From NCBI GenBank assembly GCA_016282255.1, contig JAEEKE010000081.1:1-37321 (forward strand): a stretch of DNA of 37,321 bases, given 5' to 3'. The notes beneath the pieces were generated by a model, which searched no databases, was not told the DNA's origin, and saw only the letters and a list, made by a program, of their open reading frames with translations. This document shows, piece by piece, positions 1 through 7,104 of the stretch (its first letter is position 1; the number at the start of each line of letters is the position of its first letter). The translations under genes were made by a program, and so were the position numbers. The stretch is from Bacillota bacterium (lineage in GTDB: Bacteria > Bacillota > Clostridia > Christensenellales > CAG-138).

Positions 1-5
1 CGCCC

Positions 6-66
6 TGCACCAAAGAGAACCGTCCCCTTTGGTGCAGTCCGACCATCTCAGGAGCAAACACATCCC
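6..66 (+). repeat. 61-bp direct repeat, copy 1
   Basis: It begins with a 31-bp hairpin unit (8-bp arms TGCACCAA/TTGGTGCA, 15-nt loop) and continues with a conserved flank containing CCATCTCAGGAGCAAACAC. The same unit plus flank recurs at 452-512 with only a few mismatches, so the repeated module is longer than the hairpin. Confidence 0.8.
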
Positions 67-142
67 CTACAACAGAAATGCAGGAAAACCCGCCGGTTAC
101 AGGCGGAACAAATACGATGGAAAAGCGAACGCCGTCGCATGG

Positions 143-290
143 CTTCCCCTATGAGGGGAAGCTGTCACGAAGTGACTGATGAGGTGGAAGAGCGACTGAT
201 AATTGCAGTTGGGAGAAGGTGTTTCTTTTCCACCTCATCCGTCACCGTGTCGCTCAGCGCGACACGGCGCCACCTTCCTCATAGGGGAAG
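143..290. repeat. Nested inverted repeat (MITE-like element)
   Basis: The outer arms CTTCCCCTATGAGG (143-156) and CCTCATAGGGGAAG (277-290) are perfect 14-bp complements. The inner arms GATGAGGTGGAA (178-189) and TTCCACCTCATC (228-239) are perfect 12-bp complements. A further small palindrome lies at GTGTCGCTCAGCGCGACAC (247-265). The layout is that of a folded non-autonomous element with no coding capacity. Similar words (GAAGTGACTGATGAGG) recur at 344-360, suggesting a second partial copy. Confidence 0.75.
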
Positions 291-388
291 GCATGCTTTG
301 CGGTCCGGAGCTGGGGAAGGCTTTCAGGCTCGCTCGCTGGCACGAAGTGACTGATGAGGCGGAAGAGCGGCGGAAAAGAGAAGCCTCG

Positions 389-419
389 TGCACCAATGGG
401 GACGGTTCTCTTTGGTGCA
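389..419 (-). repeat. 31-bp hairpin unit, inverted copy
   Basis: This is the exact reverse complement of 452-482 over all 31 bases, with a 32-bp spacer between them, so the two can form one long cruciform or RNA stem. Each unit also folds on itself through its 8-bp ends. Confidence 0.85.
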
Positions 420-451
420 GGGCGAATTAACCCCAACTTCATGCTGCATAT

Positions 452-512
452 TGCACCAAAGAGAACCGTCCCCATTGGTGCAATAAGGCCATCTCAGGAG
501 CAAACACATCCC
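452..512 (+). repeat. 61-bp direct repeat, copy 2
   Basis: This is the second copy of the module at 6-66, in the same orientation, with matching hairpin and matching CCATCTCAGGAGCAAACAC flank. Its first 31 bp are also the perfect inverted partner of 389-419. Confidence 0.8.
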
Positions 513-562
513 GCGGCTCCGCGGGCGGCAGTCCGCCCCTGCCGGCAACAAACCGCCAAAAA

Positions 563-588
563 CAAAAAAAGGCGGGGGTCAATCCGCC
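563..588 (-). terminator. Intrinsic terminator overlapping the ftsQ stop codon
   Basis: Read on the minus strand, GGCGG (588-584) is followed by the region of the ftsQ stop, then CCGCC (575-571) and a run of seven T (570-564). The left arm of the stem lies inside the last codons of ftsQ. This would end the cell-wall operon exactly at ftsQ. Confidence 0.7.
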
Positions 589-1553
589 GGGGTAAAGTCC
601 ACTATGCTCGAGCCTCGGAACACCTGCACGGTACCGCCGTTTGGGTACACGGGCAGGAAGCGCTCGTAGGCGCGTGCGGCCGTTTCGATGCATTCGGGCG
701 CGGTGGAGATGGAGCCGAGCACTATCTTATAGTTGTTTTCAAGCAGGATCGAGACGCAGGCGGAGTTCGACAGGTCGATCGAAAGGACCTTCCCCGCGAT
801 CGTGCTCGCCCCGATGGCGCGGATAAGCGACACGGCGCCGACGGTCCTTATCGAGGTATTGTTCCTGTCGATGAAGGTGTTCAGCGCGTAGCCCGTGCCG
901 GACATGCCCTCTATCGTCAGCAGGCCCCTGTTCGAGGCCTCGCCCATGCTCAGCACGTAGCCGTCGCTGCTGATCAGGGTGTAGAGCCCGCCCGGGGAGC
1001 GGATCGCCGCGGCGGGGGTGATGTCCGAGACCACGATCGAGATCGTGTCCGGCATGATCTTGGTGACGCTCTCGGTGCGGATATCGTGGATCGAGTTCAT
1101 ATCCGCCCTGAGCTGCTCCTCTTTATAAAGGTAGATGTTCTTCCCGGCGCGTATGCCGCTCATGCTCAGAAGCTGCGCCTCGCCGTAGACCTCCGAGCCC
1201 GAGATGCGGATGGTCTTGACGATCGTGTGATTATAGTAGAGCACGCCCGCGCCTATCACGGCCAGTACCGCGAGCACGATGCAGCCGATCTTCAGCAGAT
1301 CGCGAAGGTTCTGCCGGCGGCGGTGCTCCTCGTTGCTGAAGCCCGGCGCGTCGGTGGCGTAGGAGGAGTCGATATCGTCCGGCTCGGCCTTTTTCCTTCC
1401 GAGGCGGATGGGGAAGAGCTTTTTCGCGGGTTTGTCGGTTTTTTCCGCGGGTCTATCGTTTTCCGCGGGCGGCAGATCACCGCCCCTGCGGTCGGTATTT
1501 TCCTCGGGCGGCAGATCACCGCCCCTGCGGTTTGTTTTCTTCTCGTTTTTCAT
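579..1553 (-). CDS. ftsQ: Cell division protein FtsQ/DivIB
   Basis: The product is a 324-aa bitopic divisome protein. Visible parts: a long, charged, disordered cytoplasmic tail (about 1-84), one membrane segment (about 86-107, IGCIVLAVLAVIGAGVLYY), and an extracytoplasmic POTRA-like start (IVKTIRISGSEVYGEAQLL) followed by a beta-rich domain. Family knowledge: FtsQ/DivIB bridges FtsL/FtsB and the septal synthase at mid-cell. The start was chosen at the Met preceded by GGAG six bases upstream; the frame stays open upstream inside ftsW but without a better site. It begins 26 bp after ftsW and is the last gene of the cluster. Odd: the tail holds two copies of the peptide RRGGDLPP, encoded by 26-bp DNA repeats related to the downstream intergenic repeats. 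The family is poorly conserved, so the call rests on layout and operon position. Confidence 0.85.
   Translation of the reverse strand: MKNEKKTNRRGGDLPPEENTDRRGGDLPPAENDRPAEKTDKPAKKLFPIRLGRKKAEPDDIDSSYATDAPGFSNEEHRRRQNLRDLLKIGCIVLAVLAVIGAGVLYYNHTIVKTIRISGSEVYGEAQLLSMSGIRAGKNIYLYKEEQLRADMNSIHDIRTESVTKIMPDTISIVVSDITPAAAIRSPGGLYTLISSDGYVLSMGEASNRGLLTIEGMSGTGYALNTFIDRNNTSIRTVGAVSLIRAIGASTIAGKVLSIDLSNSACVSILLENNYKIVLGSISTAPECIETAARAYERFLPVYPNGGTVQVFRGSSIVDFTPAD
1466..1530. repeat. Two 26-bp direct repeats inside ftsQ
   Basis: Identical 26-bp copies lie at 1466-1491 and 1505-1530, start to start 39 bp (13 codons), and encode the duplicated RRGGDLPP peptide of the FtsQ tail. Each copy contains GGGCGG and CCGCCC arms and can fold as a hairpin. 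A related element (CGGGCGGCAG then CCGCCCCTGCCGG) lies in the intergenic DNA at 522-545. Confidence 0.85.
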
Positions 1554-1579
1554 GCTCAGCTCCGAAGTGAAGGCTCTTT

Positions 1580-2824
1580 TTAGCTCTCGGCCGCCTGTTC
1601 CTGCGCCTGCTGCGCGTCCCCGGCCTTCTCCCTGCGGCGGGGGAACACCGGCATGCTGCGGGTATCGGCATAGCGCGAGATATTCAGCAGTATGCCTATC
1701 GCGGCGAAGAACACGAGCAGCGAGGAGCCGCCCGCGCTGATGAAGGGCATCGTCTGCCCGGTGGAGGGGATGCTGTTGGTGACGACCGCGAAATTGACGA
1801 GCACCTGCACGGCGAGCGTCGCCGTGATGCCGCTTGCGAGCAGGCAGGCGAAGCGGTCCTTGCGCACGGACGCCGCGATGCGTATGCCGCGGTAGATGAC
1901 GTAGAAGAACGCCGCTATGAGCAGCAGCAGGCCGACGAAGCCGAGCTCCTCGGCGATGATGGAAAGCAGATAGTCGTTCTCCATCTCGGGCAGGAACAGG
2001 AGCTTCTGGCGGCTCATGTTGAAGCCGCGGCCGAGGAAGCCGCCGTTTGCGAAGGCGTAGAGCGACTGCACGACCTGATAGGATTTGCCCGTCGCGTTCT
2101 CCCAGGGGTGCAGCCACGCCTCGAAGCGGTCCACGCGGTATTTGGCGACGCTTATGAGGAAGAACAGCGCGCCGCCCGCAAGGCCGGCCGAGCCGAGCAG
2201 GACCCAGAGCTTCGTGCCGCCGATGAACATCATTATGAACGCGACCATGACCACGATGATGAGCATGCTCATGTTCGGCTGCTTATAGATAAGGAAGCAG
2301 GGCAGGGCGATGATGGCCATCACGCCGAGGAAGCCCACGGTGATCCTGTCCATGCGCTTTTCGTTGCTCGTCATGTATTTGGCGAGGCAGAGCACCACTA
2401 TGAACTTGACTATCTCCGAGGGCTGGAAGCGGAAGCCGCCTATCTCGACCCAGCGTTTCGCGCCGAGCACCGTCACGCCCTTGAAATAGACCCACAGCAG
2501 CAGGCCGATCATGACGGCGTAGGCCGCGAAGACCACCAGCTTTATGCTGTAGAGCCTGTAGGGCACGAGCGAGACGAGGAACATGACCGCTATGCCGGCC
2601 GCAAGGTAGAAGACCTGGCTCTTTACGATGGCGAGCGGGTTGCCGGCGTTCTGGTTGATGGATTTATAGTAGCTGGCCGAAAACAGCATGACGATGCCGA
2701 ACAGGGCGATCGCGACCACGGTGATGAACAGCGGGAAGTCCATGCGGTGAAGGCCGTTCTCGCTTCCGGAGCGGCGGCGGCTTTTGTTCCTGTTGAATAC
2801 GATCGGGGTCACGTTGCTTTCCAT
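1580..2824 (-). CDS. ftsW: SEDS peptidoglycan glycosyltransferase FtsW
   Basis: The product is a 414-aa polytopic membrane protein of the SEDS family, which polymerises lipid II at the septum together with a class B PBP (the gene at 7105-9408 is the obvious partner). About ten hydrophobic segments follow a short basic N-terminus. Diagnostic motifs are GAKRWVEIGGFRFQPSE, the loop YRVDRFEAWLHPWENATGKSYQ, the segment NGGFLGRGFNMSRQKLLFLPE, ENDYLLSIIAEELGFVG, and NSIPSTGQTMPFISAGGSS near the end. Its place between murD and ftsQ supports FtsW rather than RodA or SpoVE, although SpoVE is a close relative. The usual downstream murG and murC are not here. Confidence 0.93.
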   Translation of the reverse strand: MESNVTPIVFNRNKSRRRSGSENGLHRMDFPLFITVVAIALFGIVMLFSASYYKSINQNAGNPLAIVKSQVFYLAAGIAVMFLVSLVPYRLYSIKLVVFAAYAVMIGLLLWVYFKGVTVLGAKRWVEIGGFRFQPSEIVKFIVVLCLAKYMTSNEKRMDRITVGFLGVMAIIALPCFLIYKQPNMSMLIIVVMVAFIMMFIGGTKLWVLLGSAGLAGGALFFLISVAKYRVDRFEAWLHPWENATGKSYQVVQSLYAFANGGFLGRGFNMSRQKLLFLPEMENDYLLSIIAEELGFVGLLLLIAAFFYVIYRGIRIAASVRKDRFACLLASGITATLAVQVLVNFAVVTNSIPSTGQTMPFISAGGSSLLVFFAAIGILLNISRYADTRSMPVFPRRREKAGDAQQAQEQAAES

Positions 2825-2848
2825 ACTGTTTACCTTGAGGGAAGGGCC

Positions 2849-4237
2849 TCAGTCCTTCATACCGTTTACGATTTGCTTAAAGATATCGCCGCGCTGCTCG
2901 AAATTGTCGAACATGCCCCAGCTCGCGCAGGCGGGGGAGAGCAGCACCGCGTCGCCCTCCTCGGCGTAGGAGAAGGCCGTCATGATGAGCTCCTCGAAGT
3001 CGTCCGGACAGGCGTGGATGTTCTCATACCCTTCATCGGCTGCCGCCCGCATGATGGCCTCGGTGTTGGAGCCGTTGACGACGACCGCCTTTATCCTGCC
3101 GTTGAAGCAGCGGAACACGGGGCGGTAGTCGCTCTGCTTGTCGTAATTGCCCGCGCCGAGGATCAGCACCGTGGGGCGGGTCATGGCCTCGACGGCCTTT
3201 ATCGTGGATTCGGGGTTGGTGCCCTTGGAATCGTTATAGAAGGTGACGCCCTTATAGACGCGGGTGAACTCGATCCTGTGCTCGACGCCCTTGAAGGAGC
3301 GGAGCACGTCCCTTATGACCTCGGGCGCAGCGCCCATGCACATCGAGAGCGCGGCCGCGCAGAGGGCGTTTTCGAGGTTGTGAGCGCCGGGGATGCCGAG
3401 CTCGCTTGCGGGGATAAGCTCGGTCTCTTCGCCGTCCATGCGGAAGATCATCATGCCGTCGCGCACGAACGCGCCGTCCTCGACCTCGTGCAGCCTGCTG
3501 AAGAACAGCTTTCTCGCCTTCGTTTCGGCGGCCGAGACGATCGGGTCGTCGGCGTTGAGCACGGCGAAATCCTCCTCGGTCTGGTTCTCGAACATGCGCA
3601 TCTTGGCCGCGATATAGGCCTCCATGCTGCCGAAGCGGTTGATATGGTCCTCGGTGATATTGAGCAGGCCCGCCGCGTTGCAGCGGAAATCCACTATGCT
3701 CTCGAACTGCAGCGCCGCGGTCTCGGCCACGACGGTGTCACCCGGGCGGGTGTCGAGCGCATGCTCGGTGATCGGGATGCCGATATTGCCCAGCACGAAC
3801 GCGTTGCCGCTGCCGAGACGCCTATGGTGCTCCTTAAAGATCTCGCCGGTCAGGGCGGTGGTGGTGGTCTTGCCGTTGGTGCCGCCGATGCAGACGAACT
3901 TCGCCCCGCGGCTCGAATACCGCCAGCCGAGCTCGATCTCGCCGATGACCTCCACGCCCAGCTTCATCGCGCTCTTTACAAACGGCCGGAAGATCGGGAT
4001 GACGGGGGAGATGACCATCAGGTCGGCCTCGTCGAGCAGCGCTTCGGGCGCGACGCCGAGGCGGTCGACGTATTTGATGCCCGAAAGCTCTTCTTCAAGC
4101 CCCGGTATCTCGGATTTAAGGTCGTTGATTATGATCCTGTAGCCCTTTTTGTAAAGGAGCTTCGCGGAGGAGATCCCGCTCTTCGCCATGCCGACGATCA
4201 AAGCGGTCTTCCCGTTGGGTTTAGGTGCCTTGCACAT
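2849..4237 (-). CDS. murD: UDP-N-acetylmuramoyl-L-alanine--D-glutamate ligase MurD
   Basis: This 462-aa cytoplasmic ligase adds D-Glu to UDP-MurNAc-L-Ala using ATP. An N-terminal UDP-binding fold (LIVGMAKSGISSAKLL, residues 13-28) precedes the central ATP site GGTNGKTTTTALTGE (about 118-132). Further Mur-ligase motifs are ITEDHINRFGSMEAYIAAK and the C-terminal HRIEFTRVYKGVTFYNDSKGTNPEST. Length is normal for the family. A GGAGAGGTG ribosome site sits just upstream of the chosen ATG. It is separated from mraY by about 240 bp of odd sequence, an unusually large gap for this cluster, and is followed 24 bp later by ftsW. Confidence 0.95.
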   Translation of the reverse strand: MCKAPKPNGKTALIVGMAKSGISSAKLLYKKGYRIIINDLKSEIPGLEEELSGIKYVDRLGVAPEALLDEADLMVISPVIPIFRPFVKSAMKLGVEVIGEIELGWRYSSRGAKFVCIGGTNGKTTTTALTGEIFKEHHRRLGSGNAFVLGNIGIPITEHALDTRPGDTVVAETAALQFESIVDFRCNAAGLLNITEDHINRFGSMEAYIAAKMRMFENQTEEDFAVLNADDPIVSAAETKARKLFFSRLHEVEDGAFVRDGMMIFRMDGEETELIPASELGIPGAHNLENALCAAALSMCMGAAPEVIRDVLRSFKGVEHRIEFTRVYKGVTFYNDSKGTNPESTIKAVEAMTRPTVLILGAGNYDKQSDYRPVFRCFNGRIKAVVVNGSNTEAIMRAAADEGYENIHACPDDFEELIMTAFSYAEEGDAVLLSPACASWGMFDNFEQRGDIFKQIVNGMKD

Positions 4238-4476
4238 TGGTTTTCACCTCTCCTTCCGCCGCAAAATGCGGGAAAAAATCTCAGAATAGCTTAAAAAACC
4301 GCCCGGGGGACCAAGACTCTTGAGGGAGGTGCCGATGGATGCTCTCTCAAAAATCTTAGCGTTGCCGAAGAGCCTTCCGCCGTGCCAAGCGCCAACAAAA
4401 CCACGGCGTTTCCTTCCCCCCGGACGGGTTTTTGCGTTTTTATGCGGGGGGCTTACCCTCCCGCGGAATGCCATGC
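4238..4476. other. Long mraY-murD intergenic stretch, possible decayed or repeat sequence
   Basis: This 239-bp gap interrupts an otherwise tight operon. A 76-codon frame on the minus strand (4244-4474) spans it, but the start has no clear ribosome site and the product is arginine/glycine/serine-rich and unlike any family I know. The stretch contains a CCCCCC/GGGGGG pair (4416-4421 and 4446-4451) and a CCCTCAAGAGTCTTGG word (minus strand) that looks like repeat DNA. I cannot assign a function. Confidence 0.4.
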
Positions 4477-5499
4477 TCAGCGCATGAAGAGCGCGAGCGC
4501 GGCGAGGCAGAATAAAGCCGTAACGATCATATAGCCGGAAACGATCTTCGTCTCCTTATGACCGAGCTTTTCGAAATGATGATGCAGCGGCGCCATCTTG
4601 AAGACGCGCTTGCCGTGGCGCAGCTTGAACGAGCCGACCTGCAGCACCACGCTGACGGCGGAGGCCACGATGCAGGCGCCCATCAGCAGGAACACGAACG
4701 GGCTGCGGCTGTAGATGACCATCGCGCTCATCGCGCCGCCCAGCGCCATGGAGCCGGTGTCGCCCATGAATACGCGGGCGGGGTAGCAGTTGCTGGCGAG
4801 GAAGCCGAGGCAGCCGCCGGCCACCGCGAAGGCGAAGACGCCCATCGAAAGCATGCCGTCGCTCTCGGCGATGAAGCGCGGGGCGGAGAAGAGCCCAGAA
4901 TCGAACGCGCGGGCGAGGTACAGGAAGATGATGCCCATCGCGAGGGAGTAGATCAGCGTCACGCCCGAGAGCAGGCCGTCGAGCCCGTCGGTAAGGTTGG
5001 CGCTGTTGACGATCGCGATGATCGTGAACATCATGAACGGGATATAGAACCAGCCGAGCTCTATCTCGCCGAAGATCGGGTCATAGAGCTTCGAGCCCAG
5101 AAAATCGCTCTTGTAGGCGAAGAACGCCGCGATGAAGGCGAGCAGGAACTGCGCAACGATCTTCTGCCAGGCGCGCAGGCCGAGGTTCCTCTTGAGCTTG
5201 ACCTTTATAAAGTCGTCCAGGAACCCGACGAGGCCGAACGCGAGCATGATGAGCAGCGAGGGGATCGAGTATTCGAGCGCGATGCTGTACTTCGAGAAGA
5301 TCAGCACCGCCGCGACGATCGCGATTATGAACATGATGCCGCCCATGGTCGGGGTGCCCTCCTTCGCGGAATGGGCGTGCGGGCCCTCGGCGCGCTCCAC
5401 CTGGCCGTATTTGAGCTTATGCAGCATCCTGATGAACCACGGCGCGATAACTATCGCAATGCCCGCGGCGACTATAAAAGCGAAAATCATCCTTTGCAT
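4477..5499 (-). CDS. mraY: Phospho-N-acetylmuramoyl-pentapeptide-transferase MraY
   Basis: The product is a polytopic membrane enzyme of about 340 aa that transfers phospho-MurNAc-pentapeptide from UDP to undecaprenyl phosphate, making lipid I. Seen: an N-terminal membrane segment, then LKYGQVERAEGPHAHSAKEGTPTMGG, the aspartate motif GFLDDFIKV, the NSANLTDGLDGL active-site loop, GDTGSMALGG, and the C-terminal APLHHHFEKLGHKETKIV. The Met at 5499 is preferred because GGGGGAT precedes it and the spacing to the GQ motif fits the family; a Met five codons upstream (5514) is the alternative. It follows murE directly, where murF would be expected between the two. Confidence 0.94.
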   Translation of the reverse strand: MQRMIFAFIVAAGIAIVIAPWFIRMLHKLKYGQVERAEGPHAHSAKEGTPTMGGIMFIIAIVAAVLIFSKYSIALEYSIPSLLIMLAFGLVGFLDDFIKVKLKRNLGLRAWQKIVAQFLLAFIAAFFAYKSDFLGSKLYDPIFGEIELGWFYIPFMMFTIIAIVNSANLTDGLDGLLSGVTLIYSLAMGIIFLYLARAFDSGLFSAPRFIAESDGMLSMGVFAFAVAGGCLGFLASNCYPARVFMGDTGSMALGGAMSAMVIYSRSPFVFLLMGACIVASAVSVVLQVGSFKLRHGKRVFKMAPLHHHFEKLGHKETKIVSGYMIVTALFCLAALALFMR

Positions 5500-5554
5500 A
5501 TCTTCATCCCCCATCCGCAGCCCGTAAAACAGGCGGCGGGCCTTCGTTTATTTG

Positions 5555-7009
5555 CTATTTGCTCTCCTCGCGCATCTCGTCGAGCAGCTCCGCGACGATG
5601 ACCTTCTCGTCGAACGGGTACTTGACGCCGTTGATCTCCTGATAGTATTCGTGCCCCTTGCCCGCGAGCACCACGATATCGTCCTTCTTCGCGATCGAGA
5701 GCGCGTAGCGGATGGCCTCGCGCCTGTTCTCGATAACGACGTGCGGGCAGTCGGTGCGGTCCACGCCCTCGAGCACCATCGAGATTATGCGCATCGGGTC
5801 CTCGGTGCGCGGGTTGTCGGAGGTGACCACGCAGAAGTCCGAATGCCTCGCCGCGGTCTCGCCCATGATGGGGCGCTTGAGATTGTCCCTGTCGCCGCCG
5901 CAGCCGAACACCGTGATGACGCGCGCCTTTGCGAACTCGCGCACGGAGGTGAGCAGGTTCTCGAGCCCGTCGGGCGTGTGGGCAAAATCGAGGATGACCG
6001 AGAAATCGAAGCCCTCGGTGGGCAGGGTCTCCATGCGGCCCGAGACGCTGACGACGCTCGAGAGCCCCTGGGCGATCTTGTCGAGGCTGATGCCGAGCTT
6101 CATGCAGATGCCCGCGGCGAGCAGCGCGTTGAACACGTTGAACAGGCCCGGGATCGGCACCGTGATATGCTGCATGCCCATGGTGCTGACGAGGTCGAAC
6201 TCCACGTTCGCGGGGCAGATCTCGATATTCTGCGCGCGGATATCGGCGCGGCTCGCGCTCACTCCGTAGCGCATCGCGGGCAGGTTGAGCCCGTCGAGCA
6301 GCATGTCGCTGTGGGGATCGTCCGCGTTGACGACGGCGAACTTGCTGCGGGTGAACATGATCTTCTTCGCGGCAAGATAGTTTTCAAAGGTCTTGTGATA
6401 ATCGAGGTGATCCTGCGTCAGGTTCGTAAAGCCGCCGATCTCGTATTCGATGCCGTGCACGCGGTCCTGATCGAGCGCGGAGGAGCTGGCCTCCATGACC
6501 ACGAGATCCACGCCCTCGTCCTTCATGATGCGGAAGATGCGCTGCAGCTCCACGCTCTCGGGCGTGGTCAGCTCCGTGGCGATGATCCTGTCGCCCACCA
6601 GATTGCGGATCGTGCCGATAAGGCCCACTTTGTAGCCCGCCTTCTCGGCGATGGACTTGACCATATAGGTCGTGGTCGTCTTGCCGTTGGTGCCGGTGAT
6701 GCCGATCACGGGGATGCCGTCGAGCGGATGCCCGTAGAACTCCGCAGCGAGCTCGGCCATCGCACGGCGGGAATCGGCGGCGACGATCTGGGGGACGGGG
6801 AGGGGCAGCAGGCGCTCGACGAGCAGTGCCGCGGCGCCCGATCTTACCGCGCTTTCGGCAAATTCATGCCCGTCGCGGTAGGTGCCGTTGATGCAGCAGA
6901 ACAGGTCGCCCGGCTGCACCTTTCTCGAGTCGTAAGAGATCCTCGCGATATCGGCGTCCTCGCCGACGAGGGTACAGCTCACGTTCTTTATCAATTCGCT
7001 TAGCAGCAT
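5555..7009 (-). CDS. murE: UDP-MurNAc-tripeptide synthetase MurE (meso-DAP type)
   Basis: This 484-aa cytoplasmic Mur ligase adds the third residue of the stem peptide. Seen: the N-terminal substrate domain with ISYDSRKVQPGDLFCCI, ATP loop GITGTNGKTTTTY (103-115), TELTTPES, LTQDHLDYHKTFENY, DFAHTPDGLENLL, and TSDNPRTEDP with DNPR at 398-401. In this family DNPR marks meso-diaminopimelate specificity, whereas lysine enzymes differ there, so the organism probably has DAP-type peptidoglycan. Odd: the common SSHAL motif reads EASSSAL (about 173-179), with Ser replacing His. It follows the PBP gene after a 95-bp gap containing a strong hairpin and precedes mraY; no murF lies between. Confidence 0.94.
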   Translation of the reverse strand: MLLSELIKNVSCTLVGEDADIARISYDSRKVQPGDLFCCINGTYRDGHEFAESAVRSGAAALLVERLLPLPVPQIVAADSRRAMAELAAEFYGHPLDGIPVIGITGTNGKTTTTYMVKSIAEKAGYKVGLIGTIRNLVGDRIIATELTTPESVELQRIFRIMKDEGVDLVVMEASSSALDQDRVHGIEYEIGGFTNLTQDHLDYHKTFENYLAAKKIMFTRSKFAVVNADDPHSDMLLDGLNLPAMRYGVSASRADIRAQNIEICPANVEFDLVSTMGMQHITVPIPGLFNVFNALLAAGICMKLGISLDKIAQGLSSVVSVSGRMETLPTEGFDFSVILDFAHTPDGLENLLTSVREFAKARVITVFGCGGDRDNLKRPIMGETAARHSDFCVVTSDNPRTEDPMRIISMVLEGVDRTDCPHVVIENRREAIRYALSIAKKDDIVVLAGKGHEYYQEINGVKYPFDEKVIVAELLDEMREESK

Positions 7010-7024
7010 ATCCTTATCACCTTA

Positions 7025-7040
7025 CCCCGGCGTGCCGGGG
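7025..7040 (-). other. GC hairpin in the leader of murE
   Basis: CCCCGGC (7025-7031) and GCCGGGG (7034-7040) form a perfect 7-bp stem with a 2-nt loop (the real RNA loop would be larger), about 15 bases upstream of the murE start. No T run follows on the minus strand, so it is unlikely to terminate; it may stabilise or process the transcript between the PBP and murE. Confidence 0.45.
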
Positions 7041-7104
7041 CCCTTTCGTGGGGTGAGTGTATTTCTTTCCTTAATAAAACTGACTTTGCCTGCCGCCGGT
7101 TGAC

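Larger units (their letters stand above)
1..578. repeat. Intergenic repeat array downstream of ftsQ
   Basis: This gene-free stretch is filled with short inverted and direct repeats. A 31-bp hairpin unit (TGCACCAA and TTGGTGCA ends) occurs three times (6-36, 389-419 inverted, 452-482). A second palindromic family (143-290) has arms containing CCCCTATGAGG and GATGAGGTGGAA. A GGGCGGCAG-type element lies at 522-545. Short open frames here have no convincing start, ribosome site or protein-like composition. The style resembles the non-coding MITE-like repeats scattered through many gut Clostridia genomes; that comparison is from memory, not from a search. Confidence 0.75.

Noticed and set aside
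6..512. Possible CRISPR array at the left end
   Set aside because: Repeat copies are in both orientations, irregularly spaced and partly share flanks; there are no uniform spacers and no cas genes.
139..551. Short open frames in the repeat zone
   Set aside because: They coincide with palindromic repeats on both strands, have no ribosome site and no protein-like composition.
2108..4294. A 728-codon plus-strand frame across ftsW and murD
   Set aside because: It is His/Asp/Glu/Ala-rich without motifs and runs antisense to two clearly recognised genes.
4244..4474. A 76-codon minus-strand frame between mraY and murD
   Set aside because: No clear ribosome site and a composition unlike the neighbours; kept only as an unexplained intergenic stretch.
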